From contig RAYM01000022.1 of assembly GCA_003611805.1 (NCBI GenBank), positions 1 to 64,000 of the forward strand: a stretch of DNA of 64,000 nucleotides. Direction: 5' to 3'. The notes beneath the pieces are model-generated. The model was not told the DNA's origin. It searched no databases and was given only the letters and a program-made list of their open reading frames with translations. Made by a program: the position numbers and the translations under genes. This document shows, in pieces, positions 34,452 to 43,567 of the stretch (positions are counted from its first letter, which is position 1; each line of letters begins with the position of its first letter). The stretch is from a bacterium 1xD42-87 (lineage in GTDB: Bacteria > Bacillota > Clostridia > Lachnospirales > Lachnospiraceae).

Positions 34452-34880
34452 TTATATATTTACATCAAATACCGCCTTTATTTGTCCATTCTCTATGAAA
34501 AAATCTATTTCAAACCAAAAATCCAACTCTTCTCCAAAACTCGTTGGCCTGTAACACACTATATCCCTATTATCAATTTCAAGCCTTGCTTCATCCATAG
34601 CATCTATATCCTCCATACAGGATTTTTGAAAATGGTCTACCGCAAACTTTTTATCTTCATATTCTTCCCACATAGCCAATTGCTCAACTAACCATTTTCC
34701 AAATCCCAAGCAGGCATTTTCTGATGTCTGTTCTGTGTCAATAAAAGAGGCCCATGAAGATTTCGGTGGAATACTGGATACAAGTTTTGTATATTCTTTG
34801 TCTGCAATCGTATCTACCATTAACTTAATCAATTCCTGTGCTTTTGTTTTAAATTCCGATTCTATCATTTTATCTCTCAT
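34452..34880 (-). CDS. Small hypothetical protein, immunity-like
   Basis: A 142-residue acidic soluble protein of unknown family. The N-terminal half is helical (KTKAQELIKLMVDTIADKEY), the middle is Trp- and Glu-rich (KWLVEQLAMWEEYEDKK) and the C-terminal half alternates strands (RPTSFGEELDFWFEIDFFI). Such a profile is common for immunity proteins of polymorphic toxins, and the gene sits in a row of similar small genes on the same strand. The ATG four codons later (34868) is an equally possible start. Confidence 0.55.
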   Translation of the reverse strand: MRDKMIESEFKTKAQELIKLMVDTIADKEYTKLVSSIPPKSSWASFIDTEQTSENACLGFGKWLVEQLAMWEEYEDKKFAVDHFQKSCMEDIDAMDEARLEIDNRDIVCYRPTSFGEELDFWFEIDFFIENGQIKAVFDVNI

Positions 34881-34924
34881 CCCTAAATCCCGATTTTATT
34901 GCCCAAAATGATTCTACCACATTT

Positions 34925-35302
34925 CTATAAATAAATCATCTCACTTTTTATGATTTCCTCCGCCCGGCTGCGGATATTGTTTATCCGCCCCACCCATTCA
35001 AGCTGGTTTCGGGCTTTCAGTTCCTCCGTCACTCCCTCGGCTGCTTTCATCTGCTCTATGATTAAGTCAAGCCGTTCCTCCGCCTGCTCGTTCAGGTCGG
35101 CAAGGTACGCCCACAATTTCCCGGTCAGGATAAGGGAGCTGTACCGTGCCGGATGTTCCTCTTTGAGATATTTCTGGTGCAGTCGTCCATATCGTCCGAT
35201 GGGGCGGTTTTCCTCTGGCAGCTTCAAGTCCGGGATATAATAATCGCCTACCAGAATATAATCAATGCCGTTCTCTGTGATTCTTTCTTTCAGTTTTTCC
35301 AT
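34925..35302 (-). CDS. TnpV-family transposon-encoded protein
   Basis: A 125-residue protein from the ATG at 35302 (MEKLKERITENGIDYILVGD, AGGAGGG 7 nt upstream). It matches the TnpV family found on mobilisable elements of Clostridia: YYIPDLKLPEENRPIGRYG, HQKYLKEEHPARYSSLILTG, KLWAYLADLNEQAEERLD and the end EWVGRINNIRSRAEEII. Its biochemical role is unknown. It overlaps the 3' end of a broken XRE regulator by 41 bp, an arrangement typical of these elements, and marks a former mobile element here. Confidence 0.85.
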   Translation of the reverse strand: MEKLKERITENGIDYILVGDYYIPDLKLPEENRPIGRYGRLHQKYLKEEHPARYSSLILTGKLWAYLADLNEQAEERLDLIIEQMKAAEGVTEELKARNQLEWVGRINNIRSRAEEIIKSEMIYL

Positions 35303-35534
35303 TATCATTCCCTCCTGCTGTGGAAGGCTCGTCACTGGCCAGCTCAATCATGTCCATAATGTCACAATCCAGCGTTTCACAAATACGGGCAAGTGTGTCC
35401 ATGCTGATATGCTTCCCTTCTTTGCCCATGTTGGCAATCATATTCGTGGTCAGGCCAGCGGCAAGCCTTAAATTCTCTTTCCTCATGTTGCGCTCTATCA
35501 GCGTATGCCAGAGCGATTTCTAGCTGATGTGCAT
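35262..35534 (-). pseudogene. XRE-family regulator with an amber codon
   Basis: From the ATG at 35534 (AGGGAG upstream) the frame reads MHIS, then TAG at 35522-35520, then KSLWHTLIERNMRKENLRLA and a normal Cro/CI-type helix-turn-helix: AGLTTNMIANMGKEG, ISMDTLARICETLDCDIMDM. One base change (TAG to TAC or TAT) would give the family sequence. Reinitiation at the ATG at 35486 would lose the first helix. It is co-directional with and overlaps tnpV. Confidence 0.7.
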
Positions 35535-35686
35535 TTTTCTCCCTGCCTTTCTGCCCCGGATGGGCGTTTACACCCATTATATCAGGATTCTTGCTAACTC
35601 ACAAATATTTCTTGACGGCATCGCCGGTTCCGTCTGGATTGTGCTTTTCCTTTCCTCTTTTGATTACCTCTAATTAGCCATGACCT

Positions 35687-36022
35687 GGTTGATAGCACGT
35701 ACTTGTTTCCAAGAAGCAACAGGCTCTCCCCAGTTGACAATTAACCACAATGTTCAAGCATGACTGGCTCTTTGACCCCGCAGTGCCGGACAGTTCTCGC
35801 CTTATACGAACTGCCCGATATTGCTTTCCGCACCAGTTAAGACGTCAGCCCTCTGAACTTCAACATTTCGAGGCTCAATCGCATTGCAGCCCTACTTGCT
35901 CGCTGTCTACGCTTCGCACCAGCCATTACTGACTGCCACGCAAGACTCGCTGCTGCTGGCTGGCCAGACCTTCGCAGACAGGATTTGCACCTGTTAGGTT
36001 AATTGCCCTTTGCTGGGCGCAC
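35687..36022 (-). ncRNA. Group II intron ribozyme, 5' domain (copy 2)
   Basis: This is a second, truncated copy of the intron 5' end. It begins GTGCGCCC at 36022 on the minus strand and is about 98% identical to copy 1 for some 335 bp, then the similarity stops abruptly near 35687. No maturase or 3' end remains. The 5' exon ends GCAACTTCCCGTT, close to the copy 1 exon (CAACCTCCAGTT), which fits base pairing between the intron and its target. Confidence 0.75.
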
Positions 36023-36272
36023 AACGGGAAGTTGCAGTCTTATTAAAGTCTATTTTCACCGGGGTATACTTCTTAATAAGCACCTTTTCGCCGGGAAGTG
36101 TTTGAAATAATTCCTGCATAACTCTGCCGCCAAACTCTTGAATAGGATCATCTTCAGATAATTTGGGAGGATAATGTTTCCTTTGTGTTATATCTTCCCC
36201 CCTGAGCGTTACAAACCCTGATAAGGGAAAAATGAGGGAAACATAAACATATACGCCAATTATTAAACCCAA
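36023..36272 (-). pseudogene. Reading frame interrupted by the intron remnant
   Basis: About 83 codons start MGLIIGVYVYVSLIFPLSGF and continue to VKIDFNKTATS, where the frame meets the GTGCG of intron copy 2 and ends ten codons later inside it. The C-terminal half (QEFGGRVMQELFQTLPGEKV) reads like a genuine protein; the hydrophobic start may be chance. No family was recognised. No 3' exon was found, so the gene is lost. Confidence 0.45.
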
Positions 36273-36273
36273 A

Positions 36274-36675
36274 TTATGTTAGTAACTCTGCAATGGCTTT
36301 TTTCCAATATTTTGGAGAAATATTATACCAACTGCATTTCCCGATTGCTTCCTCGCATAACTTCATTGCCTTTGCCAAAACTGTTCCATGTGATACCTCT
36401 CCCGTAAGCATCAAATGCTTCGTTATTTGTGTCCAATAAGGTGCTGCCTTTTCTAATCCTGATTCTTGCATTTCCATTGTCTTTTGTGGATATGGGGATT
36501 CTCCTAAATAATCACCCCCAAAAATAAACTTGTCAATATTGTTTGTTAACGCATATTTAAGACATTGTTCAAATGCTGCGTGATTGCCATGTATATCTCT
36601 ATTTTTAACGCCAACTGTCCTTGTAAATTGCCCGCCCACAAGGGCAAAAACAAGGGAAAATGCATAGCGATTCAC
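36274..36675 (-). pseudogene. Decayed calcineurin-like phosphoesterase
   Basis: The start MNRYAFS and the metal-binding DIHGNHAAFEQCLKYAL belong together, but an extra piece (LVFALVGGQFTRTVGVKNR) is wedged between them. After FIFGGDYLGESPYPQKTMEM the central part with the GNHE and GH motifs is missing, and the sequence jumps to a C-terminal helix set (KLCEEAIGKCSWYNISPKYW). It is 133 residues instead of about 240. Inactive by both lesions. Confidence 0.65.
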
Positions 36676-36775
36676 TGGTTTACGGTTGCTTGTTTATAAT
36701 TCGAAGTAACGACAACTCTATGCGCAGGTCTTAACTCGTTTCGCTACTTTAATTATCTTCTCCCGGTATCACATT

Positions 36776-37672
36776 TTACCATTCACAAAAAACAATTTCA
36801 GCATTTTCGTAAATAGGACATATATCTTTCAAGATATTCCTTTTGACAGTTTGTATTTTTCTATAATCAATGTTATTGGTAATATAAATGCAAACTTTTA
36901 TGTGCATACCAATTTTATATATGTCACATTTTTGCAATGTCATAATACCGCTAAGATTCTTTTCCACAAATTGGAAAACTGTTCTTTTTAGTTCCTGATT
37001 CGTTGTCAACCCTCCTGACAATTCGCGAAAAGAAGATATGAAAACACTTATCGGTTCTTTTATTGCAGGCAAGACTATAATTGTCGTAATGAAAAAATCT
37101 CCAGTATAATGAAGGAAACCCAAACTTCCGTTAATATCTATCAGTTTTATCAAGAACGCAGACAGTGCTACGCCCAAAGATAATATGCCGTCGATAAGAT
37201 TTCCTTTCGATTCTGTTGCTAAAAGTGTGCTGGAATCATTAGTTTTACGGCTCTGACTTCTGTTAAAAAAAGACAGCCCAAAACATATGATACACATAAG
37301 TATCTCATAAGGAATTACAGGTTCAATCATCAAAGGGTTTCCAACGCCATATGCAAAATACCCCCATGCTGCTTTTGCAGTACGAGCAACAGAAGAAAAC
37401 AGCAGCACTAATGTTAATAAAGTTCTAAAAATAGAATATAATGGCTCTAAAAAATAAAGACCGTCCGGGTAATTCTTTGTCTTTTTATTACTAATTTTTG
37501 AAATTTCCAATGCTGCCAAACAAGAGCAAGAAGCAATCATTGAAAAGGAACAGTCTAAAAACAGAGCTTGAATATTTGTTATCGAAAAAATCCAAAACCC
37601 ACCTATTGCCATTATTAAGTTTACAATGCAGCTTACTATTAGTGATTTGCGTTCAATTTGTTTTTGTGTCAT
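36776..37672 (-). CDS. Cation diffusion facilitator-like transporter
   Basis: A 298-residue membrane protein from the ATG at 37672 (MTQKQIERKSLIVS, GGAGG 5 nt upstream). It has six hydrophobic segments and a soluble C-terminal domain of about 85 residues, as in CDF/ZnT exporters. The segment ATESKGNLIDGILSLGVALS in helix 5 fits the family pattern with an acidic residue next to Asn. The helix 2 motif is altered (ALFLDCSFSMIAS, with only one Asp), so the metal or even transport may differ. It diverges from a TetR regulator and probably is its target. Confidence 0.7.
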   Translation of the reverse strand: MTQKQIERKSLIVSCIVNLIMAIGGFWIFSITNIQALFLDCSFSMIASCSCLAALEISKISNKKTKNYPDGLYFLEPLYSIFRTLLTLVLLFSSVARTAKAAWGYFAYGVGNPLMIEPVIPYEILMCIICFGLSFFNRSQSRKTNDSSTLLATESKGNLIDGILSLGVALSAFLIKLIDINGSLGFLHYTGDFFITTIIVLPAIKEPISVFISSFRELSGGLTTNQELKRTVFQFVEKNLSGIMTLQKCDIYKIGMHIKVCIYITNNIDYRKIQTVKRNILKDICPIYENAEIVFCEW

Positions 37673-37730
37673 GGTTACCTCCATTGCCTTGGAATTTTAT
37701 AGTATTCAGATTGACATATCCGCACAACGA

Positions 37731-37798
37731 GCAGTATACTATAACATGTGTCGTTTTTCTATCTTCAATTTTATCTATAAATGTTGCCTAAACGACAC
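37731..37798. promoter_or_regulatory. Operator candidates between the CDF and TetR genes
   Basis: A perfect inverted repeat GTGTCGTTT (37748-37756) and AAACGACAC (37790-37798) brackets 33 bp of AT-rich sequence that would hold the regulator promoter (TATAAA near 37775). Next to it the palindrome AGTATACT (37733-37740) lies upstream of the CDF gene and repeats the core of the boxes at 27095 and 38625. Confidence 0.55.
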
Positions 37799-37832
37799 TG
37801 CCGCTCGAAACTGTTGTTTAAAGGAGAAAACT

Positions 37833-38390
37833 ATGAATAAACATGACAGGCGGGTCAAAAAGACAATAAAAGCATTACAGTCTGCTCTTGCTGACGCAAT
37901 GCTTGATAAGGAACTTCAAAAAATTACAGTACAGGAATTAGTCAACAAGGCAGACATACATAGAGCTACTTTTTATTCGCACTACCATGATGTGTATGAC
38001 TTATATGAGCAAATGGAACGTGACGCCATATCTGAGTTCACTAAATTCATTAACGATAATCCAGCAGGTCATTACGAAAATATTTATAATTCCATTATTG
38101 ATTATATTTATGAAAATCCTGCCCTAAGCCGCCTGCTTTTTTTCGGAAAGGGAATTGACCACAAATTTCAAGAGCATATGTATGACATCATCGAAGAAAA
38201 ATATCTTGAAATATGGATGCAAGAAGAAAATATATCTTCCGTTTCAGAAGAAATGCTCTATATGGCGACATATCATATTCAAGGCTGCCTCTCAATAATC
38301 TCACTTTGGATTAAGAATAATTTTTCTACCCCAAAGGAAAAAATAAGCCAGCTTGTTCATTTTATCGACGCAAGATGGAATATGTCATAA
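37833..38390 (+). CDS. TetR/AcrR-family regulator
   Basis: A 185-residue regulator from the ATG at 37833 (MNKHDRRVKKTIKALQSALA, AAAGGAG upstream). The N-terminal helix-turn-helix is visible in KITVQELVNKADIHRATFYS followed by HYHDVYDLYEQM, the usual TetR signature. The C-terminal ligand domain is helical and matches the dimer domain found in small TetR regulators of Firmicutes (YENPALSRLLFFGKG, YHIQGCLSIISLWI). It is divergent from the CDF gene with 160 bp between, so autorepression and control of the transporter are likely. Confidence 0.85.
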   Translation: MNKHDRRVKKTIKALQSALADAMLDKELQKITVQELVNKADIHRATFYSHYHDVYDLYEQMERDAISEFTKFINDNPAGHYENIYNSIIDYIYENPALSRLLFFGKGIDHKFQEHMYDIIEEKYLEIWMQEENISSVSEEMLYMATYHIQGCLSIISLWIKNNFSTPKEKISQLVHFIDARWNMS

Positions 38391-38617
38391 AAGAAATAAT
38401 TTGTGTGGAGATAAAGAGGGATTCCGTAGTAGTCGGCACCGTGCGTAATGTGTATAACTTATAATCCTCCCCAAAATATACTCTAATGATACGTTATCTA
38501 AGTGTGTATTTCAATGCTTAGAAAATAGCCAGGACGTGTTTTTATGCATTGAAGATGTATATTTATAGGCTAGTTTTCATTGGGTACAGAATGGCAAAAA
38601 TATCGTCCCAAAAAAAG

Positions 38618-38657
38618 AAAACTACTCATAAGTAGTATACTCTGAAGTAGTTTCCTT
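38618..38657 (+). other. AGTATACT box, right copy, within a hairpin
   Basis: GAAAACTACT and AGTAGTTTCC pair around the box at 38625-38650 and are followed by TTTTT, so the element could act as a terminator after the TetR gene. The box itself repeats the left-end copy (23 of 26). Nothing else was found from 38391 to 38693. Confidence 0.5.
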
Positions 38658-38693
38658 TTTATGCTTATTATTTCCTTAACTATATTACATTTC

Positions 38694-39377
38694 CTACCTA
38701 GACGACGGCACCATCCGTATAATCCTCCCCGCAAACTCGTTAAAGTTCTGCGTCTGGAGAATCACCTTTCCGGGACCGATCAGCTTCGTCAGAAACAGTC
38801 CCTCTCCGCCCAGAAAAATATTTTTCAGTCCTTTTACAGTCTCGATTTCATAGTTGACGCTTCTCTCAAAGGCAACCACATTTCCCGTATCCACTTTGAG
38901 AACTTCACCCGGCGCCAGATTCTTCTCCACTTTATTGCCGTCAATTTCCAGAAATACCATACCACTGCCGCTGATATCCTGCAGGATAAAACCTTCCCCG
39001 CCGAACAATCCGGCGGAAAACTTTTTCGTAAAGGTTATGTTCAGGTTCACGCTCTCCTGCGCGCAGAGAAACGCCCCCTTCTGGCAGATCAGACCGCCGT
39101 TTGCGCCCACGTCAACGGGAAGCACTTCTCCCGCCACGGTTGACGCAAAAGCCACCATACTTCCCGCACGCTCCGCCCTGTAGGTCGCCATAAAAAGGGA
39201 TTCCCCTGAAAACATCCTGCCAATGCTCTTGCCGAGACCGCCCTTCATGTTGGAATCCATGGCGATTCCCTCCGACATCCACGCCATACCGCCCGATTGG
39301 GTGTACATCGCCTCCCCCGGTGCGTCAAACAAAACCTCCACAGCGGGCATCGTGTCTCCGATAATTCTGTACTGCAT
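38694..39377 (-). CDS. AIM24/TIGR00266-family protein
   Basis: A 227-residue soluble protein of the AIM24 (TIGR00266) family, whose biochemical role in bacteria is unknown. Typical stretches: VLFDAPGEAMYTQSGGMAWM, the SGESLFMATYRA segment, GLFGGEGFILQDISGSGMVF and FERSVNYEIETVKGLKN with an even spread of beta strands and glycines. Length is normal. It begins the core genome to the right of the island, has AGGAGG before the ATG and its own promoter, and does not overlap neighbours. Confidence 0.88.
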   Translation of the reverse strand: MQYRIIGDTMPAVEVLFDAPGEAMYTQSGGMAWMSEGIAMDSNMKGGLGKSIGRMFSGESLFMATYRAERAGSMVAFASTVAGEVLPVDVGANGGLICQKGAFLCAQESVNLNITFTKKFSAGLFGGEGFILQDISGSGMVFLEIDGNKVEKNLAPGEVLKVDTGNVVAFERSVNYEIETVKGLKNIFLGGEGLFLTKLIGPGKVILQTQNFNEFAGRIIRMVPSSR

Positions 39378-39420
39378 ATTGAGCTCCTCCTTTGCACAAC
39401 TTTCTTTTCGGTTTCATTTT

Positions 39421-39448
39421 ATCATATTTTCTTCTGACACTCTACCAA
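39421..39448 (-). promoter_or_regulatory. Promoter for the AIM24-like gene
   Basis: TTGGTA (39448-39443) and TATGAT (39426-39421) on the minus strand with a 16-nt spacer, about 45 bp before the start. Further upstream, near 39520, another TTGACA occurs. The remaining sequence from 39449 to 39675 shows no gene. Confidence 0.55.
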
Positions 39449-39675
39449 CTTTTACGCCGCCCCTCAATAATTACGAGTTCTGGCAGTTGCTTGCTAAGGA
39501 TATCCTTCCCTGGCATTTTTTGTCAACTCCTTTTTCCTAAAATTCTAAAATCTTTGAAGTCGGAATTGAACTTATTGTATGCGAAAAACCTCTATTCTGC
39601 TATGGGATTGGTACGGATTGTCGCTCTTTGGCATACTTTGTATGCTTTAGTTTACATAACTATAAAACACAAAAG

Positions 39676-41274
39676 TCAGTTCCCCAAAAGCATACGCTTC
39701 CTCTCGATCATTTCATCCACCCTCTCGATATACTGCGCCACATCCTTCACATTCTCGCACCGCTCAATCCGGTCGTCCGAAAACACCCCCTTGGTGATGG
39801 AGCCGGCACCCAGCGCTGCGATTGTCTGCTTTTCCTCGTTGATCAGAATGTTGTAGATGCCATACTTACCCTGTCTGGAATAGCCCACATTCTCAAAATT
39901 GCCCGACATGTTTTTCTGGCGGTAAAGATAATAAGGCACCATGTCCAAAGCCGCCGCCCCACGGGATGCGATCCCCATGATCTCCTCCGTGTTATTGTAG
40001 GCGGTCGCACCGTGTTCCTCGATCCATTTCCCCAGTTTGGAGGCACGTTTCACCGCAAGGGAATGCACCGTCAGGGCATCCGGCGAAAGCATCTTAACCG
40101 CCTCTATGGTATGCGCCACATCCGCCGCTGTCTCCCCGGGCAGTCCCAGAATGATATCCATATTGATATTGTCAAACCCGGTCTTCCTCGCCAGATGAAA
40201 TGCCTCCTCCACCTGTTCCACGGTATGCCGCCTGCCGATCAGGTCAAGGGTCTCCTGCTTCATGGTCTGGGGATTCACGGAAATTCTCGTCACCCCGTTT
40301 TCCAGAAGCACCCGCAGCTTTTCCTCCGTAATGCTGTCGGCTCTCCCCGCCTCCACCGTGAACTCCTGCACGGTGCTGAAATCAAACGCACCCTTCAGCT
40401 TCGTAAGGAGCCGCGCCAGCTCCTGCGCTGACAGGGACGTGGGCGTGCCGCCGCCGATATAGACGGTATCCAGTATCTTATCCCGCATCATTTCTGCCGT
40501 CGCTTCAATCTCGCGCTCCAGCGCCGCCAGATAACTGCCCACCTTCTTTTTCCACGCGCCGATGGGATAAGAAGTGAAGGAACAGTACAGACAGGTGGTG
40601 GGGCAGAAGGGAATCCCCACGTAAAGGCTGTAGCCGTTCTCGTAGTGCAGGGTACTCAAAATCTCCTGCTCCCTCTTCGCAATGTCCAGTGCCAGCGCGG
40701 TTTTCTCCTCGCTCACCAGATGCATCGCTTTCAGATAATCCGCGGTTTCCGCCTCGCTTTTCCCCTGCTCCATCATGGTCATGGCGATCTTCGTGGGACG
40801 GATGCCCGTCAGATTCCCCCACGGCAGGGTCGTTCCCGTCTCCTCGCAGAGGGAGCGGTAGAAAAAGCGCTTGAACGCATTTTTGTATTCCGGGGTGCCC
40901 GCCGCCTCCTGCGGCTGCCAGATGTATACATGGCCGTCTCCTTCCTTATTTGCCATTGCCGTTCCGCTCTTTAATTCAGTGTTATGTAAACCGCAATCAG
41001 CCACATCATTATGTAAACCATCATAAGATTCCGTCGCCGCTTTCTCACACCCCGTCTTTCCCGTTTCTATCTGCCGGGAACCTCGGATCATCCTCAGCGT
41101 CACCTCATCCTCGCCGAAAAACAGCTCCATCACCGGCTCGCCTTCCAGAATCCTTCTGTCCCTGACCTCTGAATCCGGCGCCAGCATCCGCGGCTCCCAC
41201 TCCGGGTAAAAGGACTTCAAAAGCGCCTGTATGTCATATTCAAACTGTGTCTTGTTGCTCTTTATGATCTGCAT
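39676..41274 (-). CDS. hemZ: Coproporphyrinogen dehydrogenase-like HemZ, radical SAM
   Basis: HemZ/HemN-type radical SAM protein, classically an oxygen-independent coproporphyrinogen oxidase, though in many anaerobes the actual substrate is uncertain. The 532-residue protein has a variable N-terminal domain, the cluster motif PFCPTTCLYCSF, IGGGTPTSLSAQEL, and conserved VNPQTMKQETLDLIGRRHT and NMDIILGLPGE segments. A hydrophilic linker of about 45 residues near 75-120 (rich in Asn, Ser, Gly) makes it longer than usual. It starts 12 bp after the phosphoesterase stop, so the two are co-transcribed. Confidence 0.88.
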   Translation of the reverse strand: MQIIKSNKTQFEYDIQALLKSFYPEWEPRMLAPDSEVRDRRILEGEPVMELFFGEDEVTLRMIRGSRQIETGKTGCEKAATESYDGLHNDVADCGLHNTELKSGTAMANKEGDGHVYIWQPQEAAGTPEYKNAFKRFFYRSLCEETGTTLPWGNLTGIRPTKIAMTMMEQGKSEAETADYLKAMHLVSEEKTALALDIAKREQEILSTLHYENGYSLYVGIPFCPTTCLYCSFTSYPIGAWKKKVGSYLAALEREIEATAEMMRDKILDTVYIGGGTPTSLSAQELARLLTKLKGAFDFSTVQEFTVEAGRADSITEEKLRVLLENGVTRISVNPQTMKQETLDLIGRRHTVEQVEEAFHLARKTGFDNINMDIILGLPGETAADVAHTIEAVKMLSPDALTVHSLAVKRASKLGKWIEEHGATAYNNTEEIMGIASRGAAALDMVPYYLYRQKNMSGNFENVGYSRQGKYGIYNILINEEKQTIAALGAGSITKGVFSDDRIERCENVKDVAQYIERVDEMIERKRMLLGN

Positions 41275-41286
41275 TCTATCTTCCTC

Positions 41287-42018
41287 CTATCGATCCCGCG
41301 GCATCCCCATCTTTTCCCGCACCCCCGCCGCGTCAATACCGGGATGGGTCAGATAGAGACGGCAGATCTGCTCCGTCATTTCCGTGGATATTTCATATTT
41401 CACGGCGATATCGGAAACGCTTTTCCCTTTATCTACATCCCGCAGAATCAGACGCAGTTTGTCCACAGAAAATGCCGCCTCCGACAATCCCTTCCCTCCG
41501 TCTGCCTTTTCTTTTTCAAACGCCGTCGGCACGCTTTTCTTATCCATGGAAACTTGTGCCTCCTGCACAATGTCCTTTCTGATAACCCGAAGCTCTCCCG
41601 TTTCCTCTTCTACCTCCACCACCGCCATGGTCACCGGCTGGGAGAACCGCCTCAGTCCACAGCTCCCGGGATTCAAATAAAGACAGTCTCCCTCCCTGCG
41701 CTCCTCGTACTTATGCGAATGCCCATACACCGCCAAGTCATACTGTCCCATCTCCTTCGGCATATGCTTCTTATTATGTACCATAAAAACCCGCAGCCCG
41801 CAGATTTCCTCCGACAGACTTTCCGGCAGTCCCTCCGCCCACTCCTTGTCCGCATTCCCCCGGACGATATAGAGCGGTGCGATCTCCTTGAGGCGCTCCA
41901 TCACCTTCGGCGTATTGATATCCCCCGCATGCAAAATCACATCGCACCCCCGCAGAATCTCCACCACTTCCTCCCGCAGCTTCCCGTGCGTATCCGACAA
42001 AACGCCAATCCGTTTCAT
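41287..42018 (-). CDS. YfcE-like phosphodiesterase with C-terminal HTH-like extension
   Basis: A 243-residue calcineurin-like phosphoesterase. Metal ligands are visible in LSDTHGKL, HAGDI, VRGNAD, HNKKH and YGHSHKYEE, with NPGSCGLRR at the end of the domain (about residue 130), the pattern of YfcE/MJ0936. An extra stretch of about 80 residues follows. Its end (DKGKSVSDIAVKYEISTEM, TEQICRLYLTHPGIDAAGV) looks like a winged-helix or other helix-turn-helix unit. The substrate is unknown. It is encoded upstream of hemZ and 62 bp downstream of eno. Confidence 0.8.
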   Translation of the reverse strand: MKRIGVLSDTHGKLREEVVEILRGCDVILHAGDINTPKVMERLKEIAPLYIVRGNADKEWAEGLPESLSEEICGLRVFMVHNKKHMPKEMGQYDLAVYGHSHKYEERREGDCLYLNPGSCGLRRFSQPVTMAVVEVEEETGELRVIRKDIVQEAQVSMDKKSVPTAFEKEKADGGKGLSEAAFSVDKLRLILRDVDKGKSVSDIAVKYEISTEMTEQICRLYLTHPGIDAAGVREKMGMPRDR

Positions 42019-42037
42019 GTTCTGCTCCTCTCAAAGT

Positions 42038-42070
42038 AACAGGCGCCTCCGCCTCCAAGAAGCGCCTGTT
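42038..42070. other. Hairpin between eno and the phosphoesterase gene
   Basis: Nine-bp perfect stem AACAGGCGC/GCGCCTGTT with a purine/pyrimidine-biased loop, 10 bp after the eno stop. The better T-run is on the plus strand; on the minus strand only a weak tail (ACTTT) follows, so read-through into the phosphoesterase-hemZ pair is likely. Confidence 0.55.
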
Positions 42071-42080
42071 TTTATACTCT

Positions 42081-43550
<1,470 letters not shown>

Positions 43551-43567
43551 TTATGTATGAAACTAAT

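Noticed and set aside
35687-36022. Coding gene on the plus strand over intron copy 2 and its twin at 29898-30140
   Set aside because: The frames exist in both copies because the sequences are the same; the start GTGCGCCC and exon pattern identify ribozyme RNA on the other strand.
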